A stretch of DNA of 64,000 nucleotides from Planctomycetaceae bacterium (GCA_021732995.1 JAKFWA010000027.1:62001-126000); one strand, 5' to 3'; positions 1 through 8,122 are shown, numbered from the stretch's first letter. The notes: generated from the letters alone by a model not told the origin. A program made the numbers and translations.

Positions 1-2235
1 GTTCTGGTTATCGCGCACTCCGACCTTCCCGACCGAATTATCGGTTTCACTTTCGTTGGGGGCGATGTCGACCAACCCGAAATTGTCTACAAGCGCGTCA
101 ACTTAGGATGTTGCGTTGCCAGGCCACGCGAGTCTGGATTTGGCTTTATGGAAGCGGTAAATGGCATCCCGCATCCCGTTTTTGGACGACACGTCTTTGT
201 GTTTCTGGATGTAGAATCCGCAACTGTTTTGCATGCTCGCCATCTCCGTGAATCCTCTCGACCGCTACCGATTTTACTGGCGAAATCGACCCTAGATTAT
301 CTTCCACTCGCCTTACTCCCCGATCTCGAAGAGCGCAGGCTCATTCTCTGTGGTCCATTGTTAGAGACCCTCCCGTTGGCGAAGGCGCACAATGCGCTGG
401 TGTCGACGTATTCGATTCCCGAGTTGGATATTGCGGACAATCTCAAACACCGAACGTCATCAACATTCTTGTCGCTCTTTCAAAGACGGGCGGTGCCATG
501 GGTCGAGGGCCTACGTCAGCTTCTGGCGACAACGTCCAAAGCGCAAAGCGAGGTCTTGATGCGCAGCTTGCAACTCAGTCCCCGCGAGTCAGAAGCTCTT
601 CAGCGAGGGTTAGGCGGGAGTGCTGGTGAGCGGTTCGCCGAAGTGACACCTCACCGCCTTCGAGGTAAGCAAGTTCCAATTGGTGCATTTACGGTCGAGG
701 AGACACCCGACGGATGGATTGCTCGGAAGCCAGGAACCGAACAAGTGATCTGCAACCGGCCACTGCGGATTGAATCGATCTATAAATCGGTTTCAGGCGA
801 CGTCGCTTACGGAATCGTCGTTCATCTGCCGCATGAAAACCACAAACTCATTGCCCTGGAACGAGACATCAAAGGGTCTACCTTGTTCCAAGTCGTCGCG
901 GACCAGCTGCGAGACCAATCGCATGAGCACTTGGCGTTTGCCCAACACAAATGGGCAAAACATTCAATGTCCTTGGCCCTTGAGTTCAGTGAGCCGCAGA
1001 TCATCCCCTATGCCGATCGAGTAGGCTGGAATTCAGCACGAATGAGATTTCAGTTCCCTCAATTCGCGATCTTGAGTAACGGTGACGTCGATTCCACTCC
1101 CATGCCGATCGTAAAGCGAGACGGTCGAAGTCCGGCGTCAGAGCTGATGCCGCCTTCGCATCGCCGCCAAGCTGCCGTGATGCTGTCTCACTTTGCACCG
1201 GACACTCAACTCATTTGGATACTGGCAGCCTGCGTAGCGCACAACCTCCTAGCGGGGAACTGCACGCGAGAACCGATGGGAGTTGTTCTGGACGGACCAT
1301 CTGCGCAGGAGACTGGAACGAAGATCGCGAGAGCCCTCGGATGCGGCCACATCGATTCTCAAGATCGAAGCGGTCAATCGATTCTGAGATTCATCTCCCC
1401 TTTATGCGGCGCGCACGACTTCCCCAGCGTGGTGAACTTTGGGCTGCAATCGCGTACCGAGGTCACGACGGACTGGATCGATGATCCGCAACTCCGCCAC
1501 GCCATCCTGCCCTTACCTTTTCATACTGCAATTGCCGTCTCGTTAAATCAGAGTTTTGTCCGCATCCGAGCACACGAATTCCCGTTCGCGCTAGGACCGT
1601 TGGCATCAGCAGCGGGATGGATCATCCCATCGTACTTAGAAGACCTGTGTCGCCGAAGAAAGCTGATCGATTTCCTAACCAGCAAGAGCGAGATTCTCGC
1701 TGTGCTCTACGACATGGCGAGCTGGTTCGAACAATGTGGGGGCAACCCCAAAGCGGTCTTGGCCGGAGAGCAACTTCTAGCCATCGACAGCTTGGCTCCC
1801 GCAATGGCATTCGTGGAACTCGTCGAGCGAACGCGCTCGAAGAAAGATGTTGCCAGCGTTCTTCGAGGCGAGACGAACACTTCGCACGCGAAGACGCCCG
1901 TCGCCGTTATCGAGCCCTCGGTTGATGGCCCCCATTCTGATGTCGTCCAAATCTGCCCTTGGGTCGTCAACGAAGTCTTGCGCCGGAAACGTGTACTGGC
2001 ACTTCGCGCGGATGACATTCGAGTTGATCTGGAATCCCATTCGGCATTGCGCGGAACAGTTGATGACGACGAGGGAACATCTTGGCTGGTCGACGCAGGC
2101 TGGTGGAATCAGGCAAAGACGACCATACGGCGGAAGCTCCGTGACCTTTCCTCTTCAAAATGCGCTACAGCCCTAATCGATGGACCGACCGAACTAGAAT
2201 ATCAGGTTGAACGGTGCCCAGTTCTCAGCGATTGA
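1..2235 (+). CDS. Large hypothetical protein, DUF927-like layout, 5' end outside window
   Basis: The reading frame is open from the first base (residues VLVIAHSDLP...) to the stop at 2235, so the gene begins upstream of the window; an internal ATG at 148 is not needed as a start. The visible part is about 744 residues. The N-terminal third reads like a toprim-type fold (strand-rich GRHVFVFLDVES segment). The middle, with 'RVGW' and a phenylalanine/proline-rich strand, recalls the DUF927 domain of plasmid and phage primase-helicases. A P-loop-like stretch (GVVLDGPSAQETGTK) follows, but it lacks the GKT/S of a working Walker A, so ATP binding is doubtful. No signal peptide or membrane segment is seen. 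Its neighbours (nuclease, clamp-like protein) fit a replication or maintenance role. The family call is tentative; the gene itself is secure. Confidence 0.6.
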   Translation, partial: VLVIAHSDLPDRIIGFTFVGGDVDQPEIVYKRVNLGCCVARPRESGFGFMEAVNGIPHPVFGRHVFVFLDVESATVLHARHLRESSRPLPILLAKSTLDYLPLALLPDLEERRLILCGPLLETLPLAKAHNALVSTYSIPELDIADNLKHRTSSTFLSLFQRRAVPWVEGLRQLLATTSKAQSEVLMRSLQLSPRESEALQRGLGGSAGERFAEVTPHRLRGKQVPIGAFTVEETPDGWIARKPGTEQVICNRPLRIESIYKSVSGDVAYGIVVHLPHENHKLIALERDIKGSTLFQVVADQLRDQSHEHLAFAQHKWAKHSMSLALEFSEPQIIPYADRVGWNSARMRFQFPQFAILSNGDVDSTPMPIVKRDGRSPASELMPPSHRRQAAVMLSHFAPDTQLIWILAACVAHNLLAGNCTREPMGVVLDGPSAQETGTKIARALGCGHIDSQDRSGQSILRFISPLCGAHDFPSVVNFGLQSRTEVTTDWIDDPQLRHAILPLPFHTAIAVSLNQSFVRIRAHEFPFALGPLASAAGWIIPSYLEDLCRRRKLIDFLTSKSEILAVLYDMASWFEQCGGNPKAVLAGEQLLAIDSLAPAMAFVELVERTRSKKDVASVLRGETNTSHAKTPVAVIEPSVDGPHSDVVQICPWVVNEVLRRKRVLALRADDIRVDLESHSALRGTVDDDEGTSWLVDAGWWNQAKTTIRRKLRDLSSSKCATALIDGPTELEYQVERCPVLSD

Positions 2236-2565
2236 ACGCGGTGAACCATCTCGGCGAATATGCACGTCGATACGTGGAAATGGGTGCTTAATCGTCGGTT
2301 CCGCACGCCTTTCTTGAAGTTACGTCGAATTTGATGGCTCAATGGCTCAATGGCTCTGGAACTTCGAAATCACCCTCCAAACCGCTCTTGCCAAGGCGCG
2401 GCGGTCGTGCCGTCAGATTTTTCATGAGCTAGAAAGCCCCACCTTCGAATGGTGGCAATCAACGATGGGAGACGGGGATGCTGAAGGCGCGACTGAAAAG
2501 AACTGAAATTCCTGACGAGCTTGATCCGAGGACCGGCTCTAGGCGCGGCCAATAGATAAGAAAAA
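2236..2565. other. Intergenic region with no recognisable gene
   Basis: This stretch separates a plus-strand gene from a minus-strand operon (convergent). It contains a short tandem run of the octamer tggctcaa near 2334-2354. Short open frames here have no recognisable start context or family features. I see nothing else in it apart from the terminator that follows. Confidence 0.4.
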
Positions 2566-2601
2566 GCGAAAAGAGGCGGGCCAATGCCCGCCTCTTTTCG
2601 C
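2566..2601 (-). terminator. Intrinsic terminator, 16-bp perfect stem
   Basis: A perfect inverted repeat (2566-2581 with 2586-2601, loop caat) is GC-rich at the top. Read on the minus strand it is followed by a T-run (complement of aaaaa at 2561-2565). It lies just beyond the last small gene of the leftward operon and should end that transcript. Confidence 0.85.
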
Positions 2602-2641
2602 AAATGAGATTGGATCTTCACTCTGTTCGATGGCGTCGGGT

Positions 2642-2764
2642 CTACCCTTGGCGCCCCCTCCGCCAGCCGGCGCGGAAGCCACCCCGAGATCCAGACTGCT
2701 TACCGTGTGAGTAGGCCCAGCAGGCCACTGCGATTACCACTGTGATTACTACCATTGTATCCAC
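2642..2764 (-). CDS. Small one-helix membrane protein with Gly/Arg tail (40 aa)
   Basis: This is a 40-residue frame starting at GTG (2764), with a textbook AAGGAG (2771-2776) six bases upstream. The product has a hydrophobic segment (MVVITVVIAVACWAY) followed by a basic, glycine-rich tail (GSRGGFRAGWRRGRQG). It ends at TAG (2642-2644), about 40 bp upstream of the operon terminator, and begins 38 bp after the nuclease gene, so it looks like the last gene of that operon. Its function is unknown. An internal ATG three codons in is an alternative start, but its spacing to the ribosome site is poor. Confidence 0.5.
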   Translation of the reverse strand: MDTMVVITVVIAVACWAYSHGKQSGSRGGFRAGWRRGRQG

Positions 2765-2802
2765 TGAGTGCTCCTTGGGTTTTTAAGCGCGCAGTTCGTT
2801 CA

Positions 2803-3627
2803 CTAGCCCGTCCACGCGTCGCACTGGACTCGGAACGGGCAACCCGGACAGGTCATCGCCGACGGCGAAGGGTAAAAATGGCCTGACTGGATGGCAGACC
2901 AAACCCGTTCAATCGTTCGTTTTGTCCGTGTGACTCGCACATGACTGAAGGGAACCTGAAAACATTCAACTGTTGGATTCGTGCCTTTCGTGGCCACGCA
3001 GAATTCCAACTCCACGGTTTTTCCCGGAGCCAAATCTCTGGCAAGTTCAGCGTACAACATGAGCTGTTCGCCAGACCGACGTGCTTGGTCCGAAGTCCAT
3101 CGAGATCGCGCCGTCTTCAGATCAGTAATCTTCAACGACTGCTCGGTTTCAACAATGAGGTCGATACGCCCGAGGATCTGCGGCAGACCGGGGATCAATT
3201 CGCTCCGCAGTTCTTCTTCGACCCCTATGATGTGGCCTTGAGGTCGAGCAAAGTCACTAGCTCGAAACGCCTCAATGATCCGGTCCGCAGCGCCGGCAAT
3301 TGAACTAAGATTGTCGGTCTTGCCAAACCGTATCTCTGCCGATTCGCCGCGCGAGTGCCAACCCGACCAAAACGCACCGAGTAAGGTGTCACGATCTGGA
3401 GCCGCGTTGCCTGCCATGACCTCATTGAAATGAAACTCGACCGCGCTATGGATGGCACCACCCAGAACCAGGCTGGCGGAGACCACCTTTTCCTCCAGGC
3501 CCTGGACATACCGAAAGTAATACCGCAACGGGCATTGTTGGTACGTCGTGACGGCCGAGTGGCTGAGGTAGCCGCGACCGGTCAGCGCTTCGGCCACGGC
3601 ATTCGCCATTTGCAGCGGGGCGATCAT
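2803..3627 (-). CDS. PD-(D/E)XK (RecB/Cas4-like) nuclease with Fe-S-type cysteines
   Basis: The 274-residue product matches the RecB-like PD-(D/E)XK family. YLSHSAVTTYQQCPLRYYFRY near the N-terminus is the typical opening. A conserved GxxxHxAVE helix follows (GGAIHSAVEFHF), then the catalytic core (GRIDLIV...LKITDLKT, giving the D and D-x-K residues) and a QLMLYAEL helix. One Cys near residue 32 plus C-terminal CPGCPFRVQC give the four-cysteine pattern that holds an iron-sulfur cluster in AddB/Cas4-type nucleases. It probably processes DNA ends during replication or recombination of the element. The start ATG overlaps the upstream gene's stop (ATGA) and has GGAGG six bases ahead, so the two are translationally coupled. 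No cas1/cas2 is nearby, so a CRISPR role is unlikely. Confidence 0.85.
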   Translation of the reverse strand: MIAPLQMANAVAEALTGRGYLSHSAVTTYQQCPLRYYFRYVQGLEEKVVSASLVLGGAIHSAVEFHFNEVMAGNAAPDRDTLLGAFWSGWHSRGESAEIRFGKTDNLSSIAGAADRIIEAFRASDFARPQGHIIGVEEELRSELIPGLPQILGRIDLIVETEQSLKITDLKTARSRWTSDQARRSGEQLMLYAELARDLAPGKTVELEFCVATKGTNPTVECFQVPFSHVRVTRTKRTIERVWSAIQSGHFYPSPSAMTCPGCPFRVQCDAWTG

Positions 3628-4127
3628 CGACCGCCTCCCGCCCCCACCGACTGAGCCTTGAGTTGGTCAATCAGCTCTGACGCCTGCCGGATGCTCAAGT
3701 CATCGGCAGCACGCACACCGAAGCGATCCAACAACGGCCCCAGGTCGAGTCGTTGACGGCTGGCGATGGCCCTGATCGCTCGCAGTTGCGATTGCGTTGC
3801 CGTGCGTCCGTTCGATGGTCGCTGACCATTGGTGCGAGCGCTCTCACGCTGGCCGTTACCCTGACCGTCATGAAGGCGAGCGCCGTTGGGATTGTCGCGC
3901 GCAGGTGGGCGAGCTTGCGCGGAGTCAGATCGAGCCCGAGACAGTTCCTCTTCTACGGCACTCTGACACGCCGAATAGGCCCGGCGGACGTGCTGACGAA
4001 ATCGTTCTTGGTCACCGTCTAAGACCTGTCCGTCGAGTTCCAGTTCCACATGGCAACTGGCTCCAACGGACCCGTAATCGGGCAAGCCAGTTTTCTTGCT
4101 GAGCCCGAGACTCACTTTCGTGGGCAT
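3624..4127 (-). CDS. Hypothetical protein with recombinase-type C-terminal motif
   Basis: The chosen start is the ATG at 4127 with GGAG seven bases upstream, giving 167 residues (MPTKVSLGLS...). A longer frame would run back through the upstream terminator hairpin. The N-terminal 60 residues form a compact domain (KKTGLPDYGSVGASCHVELELD). A long polar, low-complexity linker rich in Arg, Asn, Gly and Gln follows. The last 45 residues (SQLRAIRAIASRQRLDLGPLL...LSIRQASELIDQLK) match a motif often found at the C-terminus of phage and plasmid recombination or ssDNA-annealing proteins. The gene overlaps the downstream nuclease by four bases, which fits a joint role in recombination. The exact family is unknown. 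Confidence 0.6.
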   Translation of the reverse strand: MPTKVSLGLSKKTGLPDYGSVGASCHVELELDGQVLDGDQERFRQHVRRAYSACQSAVEEELSRARSDSAQARPPARDNPNGARLHDGQGNGQRESARTNGQRPSNGRTATQSQLRAIRAIASRQRLDLGPLLDRFGVRAADDLSIRQASELIDQLKAQSVGAGGGR

Positions 4128-4154
4128 GCGGTTGCTCCTGTGTTGAAGGGGATA

Positions 4155-4193
4155 CAAAAAGGGCTCGCCGGTGCTGATCAGCACCGGCGAGCC
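4155..4193 (-). terminator. Intrinsic terminator, 32-nt perfect palindrome
   Basis: Bases 4162-4193 form a perfect palindrome (two 16-nt arms, centre tga/tca). The minus strand continues into TTTTT (complement of aaaaa at 4156-4160). It sits 29 bp after the stop of the clamp-like gene and ends that operon. Confidence 0.85.
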
Positions 4194-4221
4194 TTCGGGA
4201 TTCAAGCCGCAGATCGGGCGA

Positions 4222-5589
4222 CTAAGCCGCGATCGTTTCGAGTTCTTTAAGTGAGCGGAGCGTGGATTCGACTAGCCGATTCTGTTTGCGCCGTTGCTTG
4301 ATGGCGGCAATCAATTCACGAGTGCCGTTGAGTGCCGCGCGCAACGTGCCTTGGAGAACCTCGGCCTGTGCCAGAATGCTTGGGGGTTGTCCGGCAGCTT
4401 GCTTCTTCTCGGTCTGCGGTATCGGGTGAGGTTTCATGGGAATCCGGGCTTTCGGCGAGGTCATTGAAACAGGTTGTCGCAGTGGCGACTCGATGCGGGT
4501 GGCTGTGGCATCCGACTTCAACACGGAGTCTTTACCGAGCAGCGCCCAGAAGTAACTGCGACGGTCGTCACGACAGACAGCCGGAGTCTCCGCATCGCGC
4601 AGATGAATCGCACGAAAGCCCAACTGCAGCGCGCGTTCGACGAACTTGCGATCCGTGCTGACTTTCAATTCGGCACCGATCCTCCGCGAATTGCTGAGGA
4701 CCAACTCGGTTGGCGATGCTTGGTCATCCGACTTCACTCGCACGACGGCCGCCCCATTCAAATCGAGTGTTAGAGGGGCATTCGCTTCTTCGGAACCGGG
4801 CATTCGCTTTGCGGCACGTACGAAGAACTCCGCGTCTTCATCCGAGAGTGCCAAGGTCGTGCCCGCCGCGCCGACTTCGGGCACATGTGCATCGATCGCG
4901 GGAAATCGACCCGTCTTCTCAATCTTGAGGGCGATGGTCCAATTATTGGCACGGACGAACAGCCAATCGTTCGAGCGGCCAATCGACACGTCCCGCGCGG
5001 TACGAATCGACTTCAGTGCAAAGACTGCTGATGCCGGTATCAAGACTTCGTCGTCCCACGGAAAACGAAAGCCGGATTGCAGCAGCGCCTGGTGCCCATC
5101 AGTCGCGGCCAACTGACCATCAGCGCCTCGCAGTTGGACGCAGTTAACCGCATGACGTGTCGAATCACTGGCCGCCGTATCACAGGCATCCGCCATCGCA
5201 GGCAAGAACTGTGGATCAATCAGAGTGAACTCGCCTGACGGCGCGGACATCAGCACCGGCTCTGACGTGGCATACTGAGCCGACTGCGGGATGCCTGCAT
5301 CTGACCAGTGCAGCGTTGCTTGCTCGTCGGCAAGTTCAATGCGGACGACGTCCGCTTGTCGTCCTTCACAAGTGACGAGCGCCTCATAGGGCAGCGAGAA
5401 ACACGTCGGTCGCTGAGGACCAGGAATCCGACACTCAACGGCGACCTGGTCGTTCGCCGCACGGATCAGCACAGCGTCGGACGAAGCCTGGAATGTCACG
5501 ACCGGGGCTCGTCGTGCTGATGTGATTCCCAACGCCTGCCGCACTGTGGAGCGGACAACGTGGATTTGTTTACGGGATAGTTCAATCAC
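4222..5589 (-). CDS. DnaN (DNA polymerase beta clamp)-like protein with C-terminal helical tail
   Basis: The preferred start is GTG at 5589. GGAG lies five bases upstream and the start overlaps the preceding stop by 8 bp (GTGATTGA); ATG at 5634 is the alternative. The 455-residue product shows beta-clamp hallmarks in the middle: a helix of 'LPAMADACDTAASDSTRHAV' type, then LRGADGQLAATDGHQAL, a VLIPASAV segment and TGRFPAIDAHVP. These match the clamp's 'ATDGHRLA' and 'EGRFPDY..VIP' signatures. The last 100 residues are a charged, probably coiled-coil extension that chromosomal clamps lack. It may be an element-borne sliding clamp variant tethering its own polymerase or nuclease. This is inference; sequence divergence is high. 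Confidence 0.65.
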   Translation of the reverse strand: MIELSRKQIHVVRSTVRQALGITSARRAPVVTFQASSDAVLIRAANDQVAVECRIPGPQRPTCFSLPYEALVTCEGRQADVVRIELADEQATLHWSDAGIPQSAQYATSEPVLMSAPSGEFTLIDPQFLPAMADACDTAASDSTRHAVNCVQLRGADGQLAATDGHQALLQSGFRFPWDDEVLIPASAVFALKSIRTARDVSIGRSNDWLFVRANNWTIALKIEKTGRFPAIDAHVPEVGAAGTTLALSDEDAEFFVRAAKRMPGSEEANAPLTLDLNGAAVVRVKSDDQASPTELVLSNSRRIGAELKVSTDRKFVERALQLGFRAIHLRDAETPAVCRDDRRSYFWALLGKDSVLKSDATATRIESPLRQPVSMTSPKARIPMKPHPIPQTEKKQAAGQPPSILAQAEVLQGTLRAALNGTRELIAAIKQRRKQNRLVESTLRSLKELETIAA

Positions 5590-5830
5590 AGCATCTCCGG
5601 TTTGATTTGTGAGGTTGACGAGGTTTGTGAGCATGTCGTTTGGGAGCACTGCCACGCATCGCATGGCAAAACTGCTGCATAAACCAAGCCAGGCCGACCC
5701 ACGCCACGAGCGCGGGCCAGCCCAGCACAAAGAATGCGACAAGGCTGATGACGCCACAGAATGCAACGTAGCGGTCACTGGATGCTTCCAACTCAGCAAG
5801 TTTTCGCTGTCGCTCCTGGTAGTCGCCCAC
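5582..5830 (-). CDS. Small membrane protein, unknown function (82 aa)
   Basis: The start is GTG at 5830, one base after the upstream gene's TGA, so it is translationally coupled. The product begins with a charged amphipathic helix (VGDYQERQRKLAELEASS). It then has a long hydrophobic stretch that could span the membrane twice (VAFCGVISLVAFFVLGW and LVAWVGLAWFMQQF), and a basic His/Arg/Lys tail ending in a double cysteine. It overlaps the clamp-like gene by 8 bp. I do not recognise the family. The start could lie further upstream, but that would overlap the previous gene extensively. Confidence 0.55.
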   Translation of the reverse strand: MGDYQERQRKLAELEASSDRYVAFCGVISLVAFFVLGWPALVAWVGLAWFMQQFCHAMRGSAPKRHAHKPRQPHKSNRRCCD

Positions 5831-5831
5831 G

Positions 5832-6068
5832 TCAGGCCACCCGCAGCAGCGAGCTGCGCGGCTGTGGCAGGATCGAGCAGTTGCGCGACAACTCCAGTTC
5901 GTCCCAATCGACGAGCTGTGGTGGTCGCCAGTCGGGTTCGAAGTCCAAGTCCTGAGCGTCGGGATCGACCAGCGAGAAGCCACGACTTTGAATCACACCT
6001 AAGTCTTCGCCAGTGACGGCTGCGACGGCATGGTCAAGTTCGTGTTGGGAATGGTTTCGAAAGGGCAT
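5832..6068 (-). CDS. Small acidic hypothetical protein (78 aa)
   Basis: The start ATG at 6068 has GGAGA seven bases upstream. The product (MPFRNHSQHELDHAVAAVTGEDLGVIQSRGFSLVDP...) is acidic with an Asp/Trp-rich centre. It has no membrane segment and no motif I recognise. It is the first gene of a tight cluster with the small membrane protein and the clamp-like gene, each joined by overlaps or one-base gaps, so a shared function is likely but undefined. Confidence 0.55.
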   Translation of the reverse strand: MPFRNHSQHELDHAVAAVTGEDLGVIQSRGFSLVDPDAQDLDFEPDWRPPQLVDWDELELSRNCSILPQPRSSLLRVA

Positions 6069-6096
6069 CGTTGATTCTCCTATAGATGAGGGAAGA

Positions 6097-6121
6097 ACGA
6101 CCGCCCACGGGGAGCGGTCGT
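6097..6121 (-). terminator. Possible weak terminator hairpin
   Basis: An 8-bp stem (6097-6104 with 6114-6121) lies between the stop of the 6174 gene and the start of the 6068 gene. Only a pyrimidine-rich stretch (TTCTTCCCTC on the minus strand) follows it, so it is a weaker candidate than the other hairpins in this region. Confidence 0.4.
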
Positions 6122-6173
6122 GAAAGAACACAACCGCCCCGCACACACGAGGCGCAGCTTTAGAACTTGCAGA

Positions 6174-6419
6174 TCACGCGGTTGACGCGAGCCAATGATC
6201 GAGGAGCCAAGCGACTTCCGCAGCGAGTGCTACGGTGCGAGTGGGAAAGGGACCAAGTAAGGGACCGTTTACGGGCGATAGGTCGGCGGTCCATTGGCCA
6301 TCAGGTGTTGGTTCGACATGCGAGCCACGCTGAATTGTGGGGCGTCCCAATTGACTCAGATCGATCGCTTCGTCGTAGACGCAACGTGCATTTCCACAGG
6401 GTTGAATGAGGAGTTCCAA
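6174..6419 (-). CDS. Small hypothetical protein, TTG start (81 aa)
   Basis: The start is TTG at 6419. A strong AGGAG lies six bases upstream and no ATG is suitably placed, so TTG decides the start. The product (MELLIQPCGNARCVYDEAIDLSQLGRPTIQRGSHVEPTPDGQW...) has a compact N-terminal half with two cysteines and a hydrophobic C-terminal helix (TVALAAEVAWLLDHWL). It starts 11 bp after the stop of the 317-residue gene, and its ribosome site overlaps that stop, so the two are cotranscribed. No family is recognised. Confidence 0.6.
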   Translation of the reverse strand: MELLIQPCGNARCVYDEAIDLSQLGRPTIQRGSHVEPTPDGQWTADLSPVNGPLLGPFPTRTVALAAEVAWLLDHWLASTA

Positions 6420-6430
6420 GCGGCTCTCCT

Positions 6431-7384
6431 TTAGCGTGGTCGACGCAGGATGTTGCGGCGGGGGCGATCGACCATCAGGCCATCCAATGATGACTGCACG
6501 CCTACCAGTTGTGTCACCAGTCGCTGGCGGAGTGGCGTGCTGTCTCGCAGTTGTTGTGGTTCGACTCCCTGGAGAACTTGATGCGCTCGATTGACCAGCG
6601 CGTCGAGCTGTTCATTCGAGCGGACATTCAACGTGCGGAAGCGTTCAAAGAACTCCTGGATGTTGGTGATCGCCGTGTCTCGAAAGACCTTGGGCTTGCC
6701 GTCCGTCTCGCCACGTAGCCGTTCTGTGAGATGGTCGATCAGTTTTGTCAGCTCCTCGGTGAAGGCGTGCTCGGCCAGTTGCACAGCGTCTTCAAACCGC
6801 GCCTGCATACGCTGGCACTCTTGCTCGTACAGCTCAGGGTTGAGGTGTCGCAGATAGCTCGGTGGTTCGACTGAGGGATAGTCGTGCTCAATGGCGAACA
6901 AGCCGATTACGGTCGCGGGATAATCACTCGGGTCGAAGAGATCGCCCAAACGACGACGGGCCACAGATCGCAGATCCGCGTAGTGTCGATCGAGTTCACT
7001 GACTGCCTGTGTGAGTTCCTCTCGGAAGCTTCCGATCTGGTTATCGAACTCGTTGATGCTGTGCTGACGAATCAGCCGGATGCCCGGCTCTGGGTACGGC
7101 AACGACACCGCCCGCCAATAACTCTGGCAGCGGCCTTTGATGGCAGTCACTGCCTTGAAGGCGGGATGCGACGTATCGAGCAGCTTCTTGCCAGCCGACA
7201 AAAACTTCCCCTCGGCCCCGAATGAATCGGCGGCTTGGTTCTTCTGTTCGGCAGTGAGTGACTTTCGAACGCCGAGCCACGTGAAACTCAAGCGGGCCGC
7301 AGCCATCGTGGCTTGCAACCGTTCCGCAGCATTCGTGCGATGTGACGAACCTGTGGTCGGTTCATCGAGTAATGACAGACTCAT
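6431..7384 (-). CDS. Hypothetical protein, possibly DUF3150-like (317 aa)
   Basis: The ATG at 7384 has AAAGGA five bases upstream. The product is soluble and largely helical, with a start rich in Ala/Arg. A motif 'LSAGKKLLDTSHPAFKAV' leads into a Trp-containing loop (GRCQSYWRAVSLPYPEPGIRL). Long helices containing FREELTQAVSELDRHYADL and a C-terminal LVTQLVGVQSSLDGL helix follow. The order of elements recalls DUF3150 proteins found with phage and plasmid AAA ATPases, but this is a weak match. It lies between the small 81-residue gene and the 7425-7462 terminator, forming a two-gene unit. The function is unknown. Confidence 0.6.
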   Translation of the reverse strand: MSLSLLDEPTTGSSHRTNAAERLQATMAAARLSFTWLGVRKSLTAEQKNQAADSFGAEGKFLSAGKKLLDTSHPAFKAVTAIKGRCQSYWRAVSLPYPEPGIRLIRQHSINEFDNQIGSFREELTQAVSELDRHYADLRSVARRRLGDLFDPSDYPATVIGLFAIEHDYPSVEPPSYLRHLNPELYEQECQRMQARFEDAVQLAEHAFTEELTKLIDHLTERLRGETDGKPKVFRDTAITNIQEFFERFRTLNVRSNEQLDALVNRAHQVLQGVEPQQLRDSTPLRQRLVTQLVGVQSSLDGLMVDRPRRNILRRPR

Positions 7385-7420
7385 GGCGTTCCTTTAGTGA
7401 GGGATGTTGGGATGTGAAAA

Positions 7421-7462
7421 CAAAAACGCCGTTCGACCCCAGTGAAGGGGCCGAACGGCGTT
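7421..7462 (-). terminator. Intrinsic terminator, 16-bp stem with one mismatch
   Basis: The arms 7425-7440 and 7447-7462 pair with a single A/C mismatch (7436/7451) around a six-base loop. On the minus strand the stem runs into TTTTTG. It lies 49 bp beyond the stop of the 7511 gene and 41 bp ahead of the 7384 start. Confidence 0.85.
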
Positions 7463-7510
7463 GAGTGCGAGTCGAGCATCGAAGACAGAACTGTGCGGAC
7501 AGCGTGAGAC

Positions 7511-7975
7511 CTATTCCTCGGACTTCCAGCCTTTGCCTATCCAATCCCCTGACCCGAAGTACGGCTTGATGGTTTTGCCAGCTAACACAAATCCCACACG
7601 GATTTCCTTCTGGGGATCAAACCGTCTCAAGGGAAACGTGAATTTCACGGCTTGATCCTTGTTGGGTTGCCAGGTCTCAAAGCTGTGCTCGCGTTTGTCC
7701 CACTGCTTCTCGTCGTGGTCGGGATCTTCGTTGACGTTCACAAACAGCACGACGTTTCGTAGAGCCGCTGTGTGTTGATGCCAGACGGTGATTTCCAGAG
7801 TGGGCGAACCGAAGAGCGGTTGGCTGAGATGCCCTGTGATTTTCGGAACGACATCTGGCAATGCCTCGTGCTGAGCTCTCTCGTGGCTCGCATAACCAAA
7901 AAAGCCAATGACTACCGCAACAAAGACAATTCCCAAGACTGTCCCGCCGTCTTGATACCAGTATCGCTCCCTCAT
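7511..7975 (-). CDS. Single-pass membrane-anchored hypothetical protein (154 aa)
   Basis: The start is ATG at 7975 with AGGAGG nine bases upstream; a longer frame would begin inside the divergent promoter region. After a short cytoplasmic N-terminus the product has one membrane helix (GTVLGIVFVAVVIGFFGYA). A globular domain of mixed strands follows, containing an acidic His-rich loop (NVNEDPDHDEKQWDKREHSF). It is transcribed divergently from the XRE regulator gene, which may control it through the operator-like sites between them. No family is recognised. Confidence 0.6.
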   Translation of the reverse strand: MRERYWYQDGGTVLGIVFVAVVIGFFGYASHERAQHEALPDVVPKITGHLSQPLFGSPTLEITVWHQHTAALRNVVLFVNVNEDPDHDEKQWDKREHSFETWQPNKDQAVKFTFPLRRFDPQKEIRVGFVLAGKTIKPYFGSGDWIGKGWKSEE

Positions 7976-8064
7976 CGAGATAGCCCTCCTGTGGTGATAG
8001 TTGAATTCAACGGAGCCATCCTTTCTGAATGGAGTTGGCAACGTCTGATACCTATAGGCATCAG

Positions 8065-8084
8065 ACTCAAGTGATACTCATAGT
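8065..8084 (+). promoter_or_regulatory. Two C-box-like operator sites upstream of the XRE gene
   Basis: Two short inverted repeats of the ACT...AGT type occur next to each other: ACTCAAGT at 8065-8072 and ACTCATAGT at 8076-8084, the second followed by CCGTAG. This paired layout resembles the C-boxes bound by small controller (C) proteins of restriction-modification systems, whose helix-turn-helix fold the downstream gene shares. Its position in the divergent 7976-8122 gap would let one regulator control both genes. Binding is inferred, not shown. Confidence 0.45.
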
Positions 8085-8122
8085 CCGTAGAACGAGAAAG
8101 GCTGTCAACTTTCAATGGCTGC

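Noticed and set aside
2370-2621. Minus-strand frame of 83 codons through the terminator hairpin
   Set aside because: It would have to be translated across a strong terminator, and it has no ribosome site.
2803-3627. Cas4 as part of a CRISPR system
   Set aside because: The nuclease is Cas4/RecB-like, but no cas genes or repeat-spacer array are present in the window.
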